NCBI RefSeq assembly: GCF_003610195.1
Contig: NZ_RAPO01000003.1
Coordinates: forward strand, 1 to 64,000
Direction: 5' to 3'
DNA length: 64,000 nt
Origin: Halopiger aswanensis
Lineage (GTDB): Archaea > Halobacteriota > Halobacteria > Halobacteriales > Natrialbaceae
Shown here: positions 1 to 9,344 of the stretch, in pieces
How the letters are laid out: every line of letters starts with the position of its first letter
How positions within the stretch are numbered: the stretch's first letter is position 1
Translations under genes and position numbers: made by a program
Notes under the pieces: model-generated
Told to the model about the DNA's origin: nothing
The model's database searches: none
What the model saw: only the letters and a program-made list of their open reading frames with translations

Positions 1-1658
1 TCGCGGACCGTCTGGCCGACGCGTTCGATCCAGATCCGGTCGATGTTCTCGTACTCGAGAATCTCGAGGACGGTGTCCATGTGCTCGTTAAACGACTCGA
101 CGGCCTCGCGCTCGATCCGGTCGATCCGGGTGCGCAGGTCCTCGAGTTCGTCGCGGATCTCCTCGCGGCGAGCCTCGAGGTCGTCCTGCTCCTCGAGGGC
201 CGATTCGATCTCCTCGATCTCCTCGGTCGTCGTCTCCAGCTCCCGCTCGAGCCGCCCCAGCGAGAACTCGAGTTCGTTGGCGCGGCGGTTGAGTTCCAGC
301 AGGCTCTCCTCGTCTCCGTCCTCGTCCTCCTCGGGTTCGGCCTCGGCTTCCAGCGCCGCGGCCTCGTCCTCGAGTTCGTCGATTTCGGTTTCTAGGTCGT
401 CCTGCTGTTCGGTCAGTTCCTCGAGATGCCCCTCGCGGCGCTCGATCTCGTTTTGAACGTCGGTCAGCCGTTCTCGGAGACGCTCGCGTTTGCGTTCCGT
501 CTGTTCGATCTCGCGTCGCTCGGCTCGCAGCGACTCGATTCGGTCTTCGATCTCGTCGCGCTCGCTCAGTTTCTCCTCCTGGAGCGAGCGGAGCCGTTCG
601 ATCGTCGCCTCGATTTCGCTGCGCTGGACCTCGCTGCCGCAGGTCCAACAGCGGACGGTCTCGTCGTCCTCGAGCAGCGCGTCGGTGACGGTCCCGTCGT
701 CGCTCGCGCCGTCGTCGCCCTCGGCCAGTAGCTCCCGAATCTCGGGGTGGGAGCCCTCGAGCATCTCCTCGTTGAACTGGACGATGCTCTGCAGTTGGCT
801 CACGACGCCGTCGATCGACTGGGACTGGCGCTGGAGCCGGTCGATCTCCTCGTCGATGGACTCCCGATCCATCGCGTCGGTCTCGGGTAACTCGTCGCGC
901 TCGGCTTCGATCTCCTCGCGCTCCTCGCGCAGCGCCGCGAGGCTCTCGCGTTCGGTCTCGAGATCGAAGCGGACGTCCTCGAGTTCCGAGCGGCGCTCGC
1001 GCAGTTCCTCGAGCTTTTCCTCGAGTTCGTCGGACTCGGCCTGCTGGTCGTCGGCCTCGTCTTCGGCCTCCTCGATGGCTTCCTTGACTTCCTCGAGTTC
1101 GGCGCGTTTCTCCTCGATCTGGGTCTCGATGTCGGTGCGCTGGCGCTCGAGTTCGGGCAGGTTACTCTTGAGCGACTCGAGGCGGTCGAGTTCGTCGGAG
1201 ATTTCGTCCTTTTCGGCCGTCAGCCGAGTGATCTCGGCCTCGATCTCGTCGGTGTCGATCGGCCGGAGGATGATCTCGCGGAGATCGTCCTGCGTCGTCA
1301 CCGCGCGCCGCGCCGGGTTCGACTCGAGCAGGAAGGCGAAGAGTTCGGCGAGTTCCGGATCGTCGAGGTACGGGTCGCCTTCCGTGACGACGGTGTTTCC
1401 GGCCCGTCGAAGTTGTCGGGTGTACGTGTCGCCGTCGAGTTCGAGTTCGACTTCGCCCTCCTCGGCGTCGGCCTTGAGAGACGCAGATTCGCCGCCGAGT
1501 GCGGCCATGAACGCCTGGAGCAGCGAGGTACGGTTGGTCGCGTTCTGCCCGGCCAGAACTGTAACCCCCGAATCGAGTTCGACTGTCGTTTCGTTGATGC
1601 CGCCGATATTTCGGGCCCAGAGTTGGGCCTCGCGTGGTACGGACTCCTGAGTGGCCAT
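1..1658 (-). CDS. Archaea-specific SMC-related protein, C-terminus cut by window edge
   Basis: SMC/Rad50-like coiled-coil ATPase, likely acting on chromosome structure or repair. Seen: an N-terminal ATPase half with a P-loop-like GQNATNRTS near residue 45, then very long Glu/Arg-rich coiled coils, and a Rad50-style zinc hook CWTC at about residues 337-340 in the middle of the coil. About 552 codons are present and the protein runs off the left edge, so the C-terminal Walker B half is not visible. The canonical P-loop Lys is Arg here, which I believe is usual for this haloarchaeal family, often found beside the rod-determining factor rdfA (not visible here). The start is the ATG at 1658. A TTTATC box lies about 25 bases upstream on the minus strand. 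The family assignment is fairly sure; the function is inferred. Confidence 0.85.
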   Translation of the reverse strand, partial: MATQESVPREAQLWARNIGGINETTVELDSGVTVLAGQNATNRTSLLQAFMAALGGESASLKADAEEGEVELELDGDTYTRQLRRAGNTVVTEGDPYLDDPELAELFAFLLESNPARRAVTTQDDLREIILRPIDTDEIEAEITRLTAEKDEISDELDRLESLKSNLPELERQRTDIETQIEEKRAELEEVKEAIEEAEDEADDQQAESDELEEKLEELRERRSELEDVRFDLETERESLAALREEREEIEAERDELPETDAMDRESIDEEIDRLQRQSQSIDGVVSQLQSIVQFNEEMLEGSHPEIRELLAEGDDGASDDGTVTDALLEDDETVRCWTCGSEVQRSEIEATIERLRSLQEEKLSERDEIEDRIESLRAERREIEQTERKRERLRERLTDVQNEIERREGHLEELTEQQDDLETEIDELEDEAAALEAEAEPEEDEDGDEESLLELNRRANELEFSLGRLERELETTTEEIEEIESALEEQDDLEARREEIRDELEDLRTRIDRIEREAVESFNEHMDTVLEILEYENIDRIWIERVGQTVR

Positions 1659-1897
1659 TGTTAGTTACTTTCCTATCCGAGTGATAAACCTTTGGTGGAA
1701 GGCGAAGCCGATGCCTCCGTGCGATACTCTCACGACTGAATTCGGCTGAACTGGGCCTATGCTTATCCCCGGAATAGGAAAGGTCGCCCGCGACCCTACG
1801 GCTTCGTCAACGCCCCGAATCGACTCGTTCGACTCACCGGTCGGCCGAATTCCGGCGGTGGTCCGTCGATCGTCGTGCGGCCGTTCCGGTGCTTCGG

Positions 1898-1905
1898 TTT
1901 ATATA
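1898..1905 (+). promoter_or_regulatory. TATA-like box for the DUF3006 gene
   Basis: TTTATATA ends 22 bases before the ATG at 1928. That is the usual haloarchaeal spacing for a transcript starting at or next to the start codon, and it supports the internal ATG over an upstream in-frame one at 1889. Confidence 0.6.
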
Positions 1906-1927
1906 CGAAGCCGCGGCCAAGCGCGGC

Positions 1928-2356
1928 ATGCCGACTCGAAACCGCCGGTCGCGGCGAACCGCGATACGGACGATCGGCTCGCTCAGCGTCGGAGCGCTCG
2001 GCCTCGCCGGGTCCGCGGGCGTACGAGCCGACTCGAGCGCTACCGGAGACGACTGTGATGGCGATGCGGGCGCCAGTGGCGGCGATGGTACCGATAGCGG
2101 CCACGACGACGCCGGTGACACTGTCGACGACGTCCCCGACGGCGCAACGCGCTACGTGGCCGTCGTCGATCGGATCGTCGACGGCGAACACGTCGTCCTC
2201 CTGCTCGAGAAGGAGGGCGAACTGGTCGACCAACTCGTGATTTCGGTCGACGAGTTCGACGAGATCGCGGAGGGAGACCTCCTGCTCGTCGACGTGAACG
2301 ACGGCGAGTTGCGCGACTACGAGCACATCGACGAGCGACCGCCCGGCGGCGTGTGA
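1928..2356 (+). CDS. DUF3006 domain protein with Tat-type leader
   Basis: 142-residue exported or membrane-attached protein of unknown function. Seen: an N-terminal RNRRSRRTAIR stretch followed by a short Gly/Ala/Leu-rich hydrophobic segment, which resembles a Tat signal. Then comes a low-complexity Asp/Gly-rich spacer (about residues 35-70), then a compact beta-rich C-terminal domain with the DUF3006 pattern (VDRIVDGEHVVLLLE ... GDLLLVDV). DUF3006 domains elsewhere are small and sometimes fused to metallo-beta-lactamase-fold hydrolases, but no such partner is adjacent here. The start was chosen from the promoter spacing. It lies between the SMC-like gene and a convergent deacylase gene and looks monocistronic. 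Confidence 0.7.
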   Translation: MPTRNRRSRRTAIRTIGSLSVGALGLAGSAGVRADSSATGDDCDGDAGASGGDGTDSGHDDAGDTVDDVPDGATRYVAVVDRIVDGEHVVLLLEKEGELVDQLVISVDEFDEIAEGDLLLVDVNDGELRDYEHIDERPPGGV

Positions 2357-2414
2357 GCGGACGCGTATGAACGGTCGATACGCGTGACGGGACGAACAGG
2401 ACGGACGAGACGAC

Positions 2415-3410
2415 CTACGCCTCGCGAACCAGCGCGACGCTCGCCAGCTGGTCGCCGGCCACGACGGTCGCCTCTCGCGTGAGGGCGTAGAGAATTCCGT
2501 CGCGGTCCGCGACGGCCTCCTGCAGCGGCTCGTAGGTCGTCGGGTTGTACACCGTTCCGAGGACCGTCCCCTCCATCACTCGATCGCCGACCTCGAGCGA
2601 CGGCTGCGGTCGGAACAGCCCGGAGTCGGCGGCGCTGACCTGCCCGAGGTGGTTGCGCGCGAGCGTCTGCTCGCGGTCGGGTACGTCGCCGGGGAGCATC
2701 TCGAGGTGCCGGAGCACGTCGAGCAGCCCGTCGACGCCGCTTTCGACGACGTCGTCGAGGATCTGCTTGTTGTGGGCGAGTTCGGGCGTGATCGAGGGGA
2801 TGCTTTCGTTCGAGGCGGCGACCCGGAGCTTCCCCGCGAAGTTCCGGCGGTGCCACTCGTCGTCGGCGTCGTCGTCCGCCTGTTCGCCGAGCAGGAGCGC
2901 AGTGCCGAACGCCTCGGCGAGCCGGCGGGAGCGCGCGTCGCCCTCGCGGAAGACGACGTGGGGGTGCATGTCCGGACTGCCGGTGTGGAGGTCGACGATG
3001 GCGTCGGCCCGTCCGGCGTACTCCCAGAGGCGGGCGGCCATGCGCTGGTGGAGGCTGCCGTCGGCGTCGCCGGGCCAAACCCGGTTCATGTTGGGGTTGA
3101 CGCTGTCGATGATCTCGGGCGTCGTGTAGGAGACGCGATCGAAGGTGAGCGGGTTCGCGACGGGGACCGCGACGACGGTTCCCGACAGGGACTCGAGCGG
3201 GAGGCGGTCGTGAAAGCGCCGGAGGACCTCGGTGCCGTTGACTTCGCGGCCGTGCTGGGCGGCCTGGACGTAGAGGGTCGGCGCCGGGTCGTCGGTCGGT
3301 TCGTCGGCCGATTCGTCGCCGCGGTAGGTGTGGACCGTCGTCGTGAGTTCGACGCCGGAGGGGAGTCGCGCGAGCGTCACCGTCTCGGACGTGTGCGTCC
3401 CGGTTCCCAT
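2415..3410 (-). CDS. Succinylglutamate desuccinylase/aspartoacylase family zinc hydrolase
   Basis: 331-residue cytosolic M14-fold hydrolase expected to cleave an N-acyl amino acid or related amide. Seen: the zinc site HGREVNG near residue 53 (His and Glu ligands), an Asn/Arg-rich substrate loop (NPNMNRVWPGD), VDLHTG near residue 141 carrying the third ligand, and a C-terminal beta domain (residues ~255-331) typical of the aspartoacylase/AstE group. The acyl substrate cannot be told from sequence. No arginine or ectoine operon is adjacent. It is convergent with the DUF3006 gene, and its start is the ATG at 3410, 140 bases from the divergent cyclophilin gene. Confidence 0.8.
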   Translation of the reverse strand: MGTGTHTSETVTLARLPSGVELTTTVHTYRGDESADEPTDDPAPTLYVQAAQHGREVNGTEVLRRFHDRLPLESLSGTVVAVPVANPLTFDRVSYTTPEIIDSVNPNMNRVWPGDADGSLHQRMAARLWEYAGRADAIVDLHTGSPDMHPHVVFREGDARSRRLAEAFGTALLLGEQADDDADDEWHRRNFAGKLRVAASNESIPSITPELAHNKQILDDVVESGVDGLLDVLRHLEMLPGDVPDREQTLARNHLGQVSAADSGLFRPQPSLEVGDRVMEGTVLGTVYNPTTYEPLQEAVADRDGILYALTREATVVAGDQLASVALVREA

Positions 3411-3550
3411 ACCGATCCTTTGCGATCCGGCGGTATGTACCTGCGGGGGCCGTTTGCCGGCCGCGGGGGCGGGTGCGGGACCGAGACGGCGGAAACTGAG
3501 CGAATCGCGAGACCACTACCGTTTTCACCCGCGCTGCCGTCGCGGTGGGT

Positions 3551-4069
3551 ATGGGAGACCTTACTGCAACCCTGCACACGAGCAAGGGCGACATCGACGT
3601 CGAACTGTACGACGAGCGCGCACCCCGCACCGTCGAGAACTTCGTCGGGCTCGCGACCGGCGAGCGGACCTGGACCGATCCCGAAACGGGCGAGGAAGTC
3701 GACGGCGAGCCGCTGTACGACGACGTGCTCTTCCACCGGATCATCGAGGACTTCATGATCCAGACCGGCGACCCGACCGGCACCGGACGGGGCGGCCCCG
3801 GCTACCAGTTCGACGACGAGTTCCACGACGAACTGCGCCACGACGACGCGGGCATCCTCTCGATGGCCAACTCCGGCCCGAACACCAACGGCTCGCAGTT
3901 CTTCATCACGCTCGACGCCCAGCCTCACCTCGACGACCGCCACGCCGTCTTCGGCAAGGTCACCGACGGGATGGACGTCGTCCGCGAGATCGGCAGCGTC
4001 TCGACCGACGCCAACGACCGGCCGCAGGAGGACGTGCTCCTCGAGTCGGTTACCGTCCACGACGAGTAA
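3551..4069 (+). CDS. Peptidyl-prolyl cis-trans isomerase, cyclophilin type
   Basis: 172-residue single-domain cyclophilin that catalyses proline isomerisation in protein folding in the cytosol. Seen: [11 protein letters not shown] near the N-terminus, [19 protein letters not shown] carrying the catalytic Arg and the Phe/Met/Gln pocket, [17 protein letters not shown], and [12 protein letters not shown] near the C-terminus. These are the classic signature blocks, at normal length. No signal peptide is present. An in-frame GTG lies two codons earlier (3545). The ATG at 3551 is preferred. It is transcribed alone, before the large kinase gene. Confidence 0.93.
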   Translation: MGDLTATLHTSKGDIDVELYDERAPRTVENFVGLATGERTWTDPETGEEVDGEPLYDDVLFHRIIEDFMIQTGDPTGTGRGGPGYQFDDEFHDELRHDDAGILSMANSGPNTNGSQFFITLDAQPHLDDRHAVFGKVTDGMDVVREIGSVSTDANDRPQEDVLLESVTVHDE

Positions 4070-4241
4070 CGAACCCGGTCCGAACCGCGCCGTCCGATCG
4101 CTCCCCGCAGTTGCGACACCGTCACCGCTCGAGCGGGGGTCCGATCGGCCGGTCGCTGGCGGGTCGATCGGGAGCGGTTCGATCAAGTAGACGCTCGGTT
4201 CGCTGGCGGGTTTGTTTCGGACTGACGTACCAGACAAAGAC

Positions 4242-4249
4242 GTTTTACC
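4242..4249 (+). promoter_or_regulatory. TATA-like box for the PAS-domain kinase gene
   Basis: GTTTTACC sits 25 bases before the kinase ATG at 4274, the spacing of a leaderless haloarchaeal transcript. Confidence 0.5.
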
Positions 4250-4273
4250 GACGGCACTGCTGTATATCGGTGA

Positions 4274-7200
4274 ATGGGATCGTCGTCCACCGACGCGGAC
4301 CACAGCGCGCAACTTCGTCGTCAGGAAGCGATCGCGGATCTGAGTCAGCAGGCGCTCGAGACGGGAGCGGCGGCTATCGACCAGTTGTTGGACGACGTGA
4401 CGACCGCCGTCGCGGCGGCGCTCGACCTCGAGTACTGTACGATCGTCGAGAGCCAGGCCGACGGGACCGGCGCCGTCTACAGGGCCGAAGGCGGCCTCGA
4501 GACCGACCGCATCGGTGCGACGGTGACCGCAGACCGGTTGGCGCAGATCGAACGCGCCCTTCGCGCCGACGGACCGGTCGTCAACGAGTTTCCCGCAGAC
4601 GGGGGTGTCCCGACGCCGCTGGCCGATCGCGGCGTCATCGACAGCGCTGCCGTGCGGATCGGGCCGCGCGACGATCCGTGCGGCGTCCTGAACGCGTACG
4701 CGACCGATCGCCGCGCGTTCACCGAGGACGAGCTGGCCTTCCTCGAGCGGGTCGCAGCCGTCCTCGCGTCGGCGGTCGAAAACGCCGACGCGAGGCGCGA
4801 CCTCGAGCGGACGGAGCGACGGTTCGAGGCGATCTTCGAGGACCCGAACATCCTCGTCGGCCTGCTCGAGCCCGACGGGACGGTGATCGACATCAACGGG
4901 ACGGCGATGGAGTACGTCGCGGCGGACCTCGAGGACGTGACCGGCGAGCCGTTCTGGGAGACGCCGTGGTGGGGCGAGGGCGACGACGTTCGAGACGACG
5001 TCCGGGAGTGGACCGAGCGAGCAGCGGCCGGCGAGTACGTGACTTTCGAGGCCGATCTCACCCGTCCGAGCGGGGAGCAGTACACGCTCGAGGGCGCGTT
5101 CCGTCCGGTTACGGACGACGACGGAAACGTGACGTCGGTCATCGTCTCGGACCGCGACGTCACCGTACGCGAGGAGCGCGAGCGCCGGCTGTCGACGCTG
5201 ATGGACAACGTCCCGGGGATGGTCTACCGCTGCGAGAACGAGCGGGGGTGGCCGATGGAATTCGTCAGCGACGCTTGCGAGGATCTGACCGGCTACGACC
5301 CCGGGGCCCTCGAGCGCGACGAGGTTAGCTGGGGCGAAGACGTGATGGTGCAGGCGGACCGCGAGAAGCTGTGGCAGACGGTCCAGCGCGAGACCGTCTC
5401 GGACGAGGATGGTCACACGTTCTCCGAGACCTACCGCATCGAGACGGCCGACGGAGAACGACGCTGGGTCAGAGACTACGGGCGGGGACTCTTCAACGAA
5501 GACGGCGACCTCGTCGCCGTCGAAGGGATTATCGCGGACATCACCGAGCGCAAGCGCCTCGAAGCCGAACTCGCGGAGAGCGAGCAGCGCTACCGCACGC
5601 TGGTCGAGCACTTCCCGAACGGCGCGGTCGCGCTCGTCGACGAGGATCTGACCTACCGGACGGTCGGCGGCAGCCCGACCGACACGGCCGGCGTCACGGC
5701 CGACGAGGTCGAAGGAAAAACGGTTTCCGAGGCCGTGCCGCAGCCGCTCGCCGACGAACTCGTCCCCCGCTACGAGCGCGCCCTCGAGGGCGAGTCGAGC
5801 GCGTTCGAGACGGCGATCGACGGCCGCGTCTTTGACTTTCACGTCGTCCCGGTTCGGGACGACGACGGCGAGGTGTTCGCCGCGCTCGGCATGTCCCAGG
5901 ACGTCACCGAGCGCTACGAGTACGAGCGGGAGCTCGAGGACGCCAAATCGCGACTCGAGGCGGCGACCGAAGCCGGGGCCGTCGGAACCTGGGAGTGGCA
6001 CGTTCCCGAGGACCGGATGGTCGTCGGCGAGACGTTCGCCGAGACGTTCGGGGTCGATCCCGAGTCGGCCCGCGACGGCGTCCCGCTCGATCGGTTCCTC
6101 GAGGCGGTCCACGAGGACGACCGCGATCGAGTCGAACGGAAGATCGAAGCGGCCCTCGAGTCCTGCGGCGAGTACGAGGCCGAGTACCGCGTCCGCAACG
6201 CCGACGGCGAGATCCGCTGGGTGGTGGCCCGCGGTCGCGTCGAGTGCGACGCGGACGGCGACCCCGTCCGGTTCCCGGGTGCGGTCACCGACATCACGGA
6301 ACGGAAGCGCGCGCAACTGCAACTCGAGCGGACGACCGACCAGCTCGAGACGCTGTTCGACGTCCTCCCCGTCGGCGTCATCGTCGCCGACGGCGACGGT
6401 GAGATACTGCAGGCCAACGACACCGCCGAGGAGATCTGGGGCGGCACCGCGTTGGACGCCCGCTCCGTCGAGGAGTACGAGAAGTACCCGGTCTGGTGGG
6501 CCGACTCGGGCGAGCGGGCCGCGCCCGAGGAGTTGACCCTCGCGCGGGTGCTCGACGGCGAGGAGGTGACCGACCCCGACATCTTCGAGATCGAGACCGA
6601 CGACGGCGAGCGCCGGATCATTCGGGCGGAAGGAATGCCGATCCGGAACGACCGCGGGGAGGTGATCCGCGGCGTCGCCACCATCACCGACATCACCGAG
6701 CGCCGGGAGTACCGGCGCAAACTCGAGGAGAGCGAGCAGCGCTACCGGACGCTGATTGACAACTTCCCCAACGGCGCCGTGGCCCTGTTCGACGAGGACC
6801 TGCGTTACCGGATCGTCGGCGGCACCGCCTTCGAAGAGATCGGCGACGCCGCGGAGACGATCGTCGGCAAGACCGTCCACGAGCGGTACCCCCCAGAGCT
6901 GGCCACTCGGCTGGAGACGGCGTTCGAGGACGCGCTCGAGGGCGAGGCCAGTTCCTTGGAGATCGCGTTCTACGACCGCGACTGGATGACCCACACGGTC
7001 CCCGTCACGGACGACGACGGCGAGATCTTCGGCGGGATGGTGATGGTCCAAGACATCACCGAGCGCAAGGAACGCGAGCAGAAACTCCGCGAACGGGAGC
7101 GCCGGCTCGAGCAGTACAAGGAGTACACCGACGCGATTCTGGACGCGATCGACGACGTGTTCTACGTCGTCGACGAAAAGGGCGAGCTCCAGCGGTGGAA

Positions 7201-9256
7201 CCGGAGCGTGGCCGAGGTGACCGGCTACGCGGACGAAGAGATCGACGCGATGTCGCCGACGGAATTAATCGCGCCTGACGATCACGAGGCCCTGTTTGAG
7301 GCGATCCGGGACGGCTTCGAGACGGGTTCGACCAGCGCGGAACTGACGGTCCGGACCGCCGACGGCGAACACGTCCCCTTCGAGTTCAACGCCTCGCGGC
7401 TTGCGGATCCGTGGGGGAACACCGTCCTCGCGGGCATCGGACGCGACATCACCGAGCGGCTCGAGCGCCAGCGCCGACTCGAGGAGAGCGAGCGGCGCTA
7501 CCGGACGCTGGCTCAGCACTTCCCCAACGGCGCCGTCGGCGTCTACGACCGCGATCTCGCGTATACGCTCGCGGCAGGCGAGGAACTCGGCGCGACGCTC
7601 CCGCCCGCGGATCGGCTCGAGGGGAACCTGATGCCCGACATCTTCCCCGAGCACACGGTCGGGGACCTCGAGCCGGTGTTTCGGGCGGCCGTCGAAGACG
7701 GCGAGACCACCAGTACGGAGACAACGTTCGGCGGCCGCCACTGGCGCGTCTGGGCGACGCCGCTGCGCGACGCCGACGGCGAGATCTTCGCCGGATTGAG
7801 TTTCGCGCAGGATGTCACCGAGCAGGTCGAGCGCCAGCGCCACCTCGAGCGGTACGAGACGATCGTCGAGGAAGTTAACGACGGCGTCTACGTGGTCGAC
7901 GAGGACGGCCGCTTCACGACGGTCAACGAGACGTACGCTGACATGGTCGGCTACGACCCCGACGACCTGATCGGCGAACACGTCTCGCTCGTCGTCGACG
8001 ACGAGGTGGCCGACCGCGTCAGCGACCTCGAGGAGACCGTCGCCGGCGACGCCGAGTGGCCGACGGTCGAGGCCGATCTGCGGACCGCCGACGGCGACAC
8101 CGTCCCCGTCGAGGCGAGCTTCGCGATGTTGCCCGAGGACGGCGGCGAGTGGCACCGAGTCGGCATCGTCCGAGACATCAGCGACCGGAAGGAGCGGGAA
8201 CGCCAGCTCGAGGAGTCCGAGCGGCGCTACCGAACGCTGATCGAGAACTTCCCGGACGGCGCGGTCGGGCTGTTCGACGAGAATCTCACGTACACGGTCG
8301 CGGGCGGCCAGCTGCTCGGCGAAGCTGGCGTTCAGCCGGACGACCGCGTCGGAAATAGCGTGTACGACACCTACCCGGACGAGGTCGTCGAGGAAATCGA
8401 ACCCTACTACCGGGCCGCGCTCGAGGGCGAATCCAACACCTTCGACGTCGAGTTCTACGGGCGACAGCTCCACGCGCACACCCTGCCCGTCAGGAACGCC
8501 GACGGCGACATCTACGCCGGCATGGTCGTCGTGCAGGACGTCACCGAGCGCCGCGAGTACGAGCGGAAACTCGAGCAGTCCAACGAGCGCCTCGAGCGGT
8601 TCGCCTACGCGGCCTCCCACGACCTCCAGGAGCCCCTGCGGATGGTCACGAGCTACCTCCAACTCCTCGAGAACCGCTACGCCGAGGCCTTCGACGAGGA
8701 CGGCCAGGAGTTCCTCGCGTTCGCGGTCGACGGCGCCGACCGCATGCGCGACATGATCGACGGGCTGCTCGAATATTCGCGGGTCGAGACGCGCGGCGAT
8801 TCGTTCGAGCCGGCGGACCTGAACGCGGTCGTCGACGAGGTATTGGCGGATCTGCAGTTCCGCATCGAGGAGACCGACGCCGAGATCTCGGTCGCGGACC
8901 TTCCGGAACTCGAGGCCGACGCGAGCCAGCTCCGGCAGGTGTTCCAGAACCTGCTCTCGAACGCGCTCACCTACAGCGGCGACGAGCCGCCCCGGGTGCA
9001 CGTCAGTGCCGACCGGCGCGGCGACGAGTGGGTGCTCTCGGTCGAAGACGACGGGATCGGCATCGATCCAGCCGATCAGGATCGGGTGTTCACGATCTTC
9101 GACCGGCTCCACAGCCGCGCGGAGTACGACGGCACCGGGATCGGGCTGGCGCTGTGTGAGCGCATCGTCGAGCGCCACGGTGGCGAGATCTGGGTCGACT
9201 CCGAACCCGGCGAGGGCTCGACGTTTTCGTTTACGCTCCCTGCGTCTCGCGACTGA
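4274..9256 (+). CDS. GAF/multi-PAS sensor histidine kinase, ~10 PAS domains
   Basis: 1660-residue soluble sensor kinase with no membrane segment. Domains in order: GAF-like region (~30-170), then PAS-type modules starting near 183, 306, 435, 560, 692, 819, 948, 1072, 1194 and 1315, most ending in a D[IV]TER hinge. Next comes a HisKA-type helix with the phospho-acceptor His in ASHDLQEP at residue 1449, and a C-terminal HATPase (N box QNLLSNAL, G1 DDGIGI, F/G2 GTGIGLAL). Modules at 435, 819, 1072 and 1315 are close relatives of each other (SE[QR]RYRTL...FP[ND]GAV) and alternate with other PAS types, so the array grew by internal duplication. Ligands are unknown; oxygen, redox or light cofactors are possible. 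No response regulator gene is adjacent, so its partner must be elsewhere. Unusually long for the class. Confidence 0.93.
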   Translation: MGSSSTDADHSAQLRRQEAIADLSQQALETGAAAIDQLLDDVTTAVAAALDLEYCTIVESQADGTGAVYRAEGGLETDRIGATVTADRLAQIERALRADGPVVNEFPADGGVPTPLADRGVIDSAAVRIGPRDDPCGVLNAYATDRRAFTEDELAFLERVAAVLASAVENADARRDLERTERRFEAIFEDPNILVGLLEPDGTVIDINGTAMEYVAADLEDVTGEPFWETPWWGEGDDVRDDVREWTERAAAGEYVTFEADLTRPSGEQYTLEGAFRPVTDDDGNVTSVIVSDRDVTVREERERRLSTLMDNVPGMVYRCENERGWPMEFVSDACEDLTGYDPGALERDEVSWGEDVMVQADREKLWQTVQRETVSDEDGHTFSETYRIETADGERRWVRDYGRGLFNEDGDLVAVEGIIADITERKRLEAELAESEQRYRTLVEHFPNGAVALVDEDLTYRTVGGSPTDTAGVTADEVEGKTVSEAVPQPLADELVPRYERALEGESSAFETAIDGRVFDFHVVPVRDDDGEVFAALGMSQDVTERYEYERELEDAKSRLEAATEAGAVGTWEWHVPEDRMVVGETFAETFGVDPESARDGVPLDRFLEAVHEDDRDRVERKIEAALESCGEYEAEYRVRNADGEIRWVVARGRVECDADGDPVRFPGAVTDITERKRAQLQLERTTDQLETLFDVLPVGVIVADGDGEILQANDTAEEIWGGTALDARSVEEYEKYPVWWADSGERAAPEELTLARVLDGEEVTDPDIFEIETDDGERRIIRAEGMPIRNDRGEVIRGVATITDITERREYRRKLEESEQRYRTLIDNFPNGAVALFDEDLRYRIVGGTAFEEIGDAAETIVGKTVHERYPPELATRLETAFEDALEGEASSLEIAFYDRDWMTHTVPVTDDDGEIFGGMVMVQDITERKEREQKLRERERRLEQYKEYTDAILDAIDDVFYVVDEKGELQRWNRSVAEVTGYADEEIDAMSPTELIAPDDHEALFEAIRDGFETGSTSAELTVRTADGEHVPFEFNASRLADPWGNTVLAGIGRDITERLERQRRLEESERRYRTLAQHFPNGAVGVYDRDLAYTLAAGEELGATLPPADRLEGNLMPDIFPEHTVGDLEPVFRAAVEDGETTSTETTFGGRHWRVWATPLRDADGEIFAGLSFAQDVTEQVERQRHLERYETIVEEVNDGVYVVDEDGRFTTVNETYADMVGYDPDDLIGEHVSLVVDDEVADRVSDLEETVAGDAEWPTVEADLRTADGDTVPVEASFAMLPEDGGEWHRVGIVRDISDRKERERQLEESERRYRTLIENFPDGAVGLFDENLTYTVAGGQLLGEAGVQPDDRVGNSVYDTYPDEVVEEIEPYYRAALEGESNTFDVEFYGRQLHAHTLPVRNADGDIYAGMVVVQDVTERREYERKLEQSNERLERFAYAASHDLQEPLRMVTSYLQLLENRYAEAFDEDGQEFLAFAVDGADRMRDMIDGLLEYSRVETRGDSFEPADLNAVVDEVLADLQFRIEETDAEISVADLPELEADASQLRQVFQNLLSNALTYSGDEPPRVHVSADRRGDEWVLSVEDDGIGIDPADQDRVFTIFDRLHSRAEYDGTGIGLALCERIVERHGGEIWVDSEPGEGSTFSFTLPASRD

Positions 9257-9344
9257 GCGCCGCGACTGAGCGCGAACACGGGCCGATACCGGTAACGCCT
9301 CCAGCTACCCCATCCGTTTACTCGGAGCGGACCGTACCGTGCGT

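Noticed and set aside
3377-7051. Long minus-strand open frame of over 1200 codons opposite the kinase
   Set aside because: Antisense frames stay open in high-GC haloarchaeal genes. It is rich in Val/Arg/Gly/Asp repeats with no domain, while the plus strand encodes clear PAS domains.
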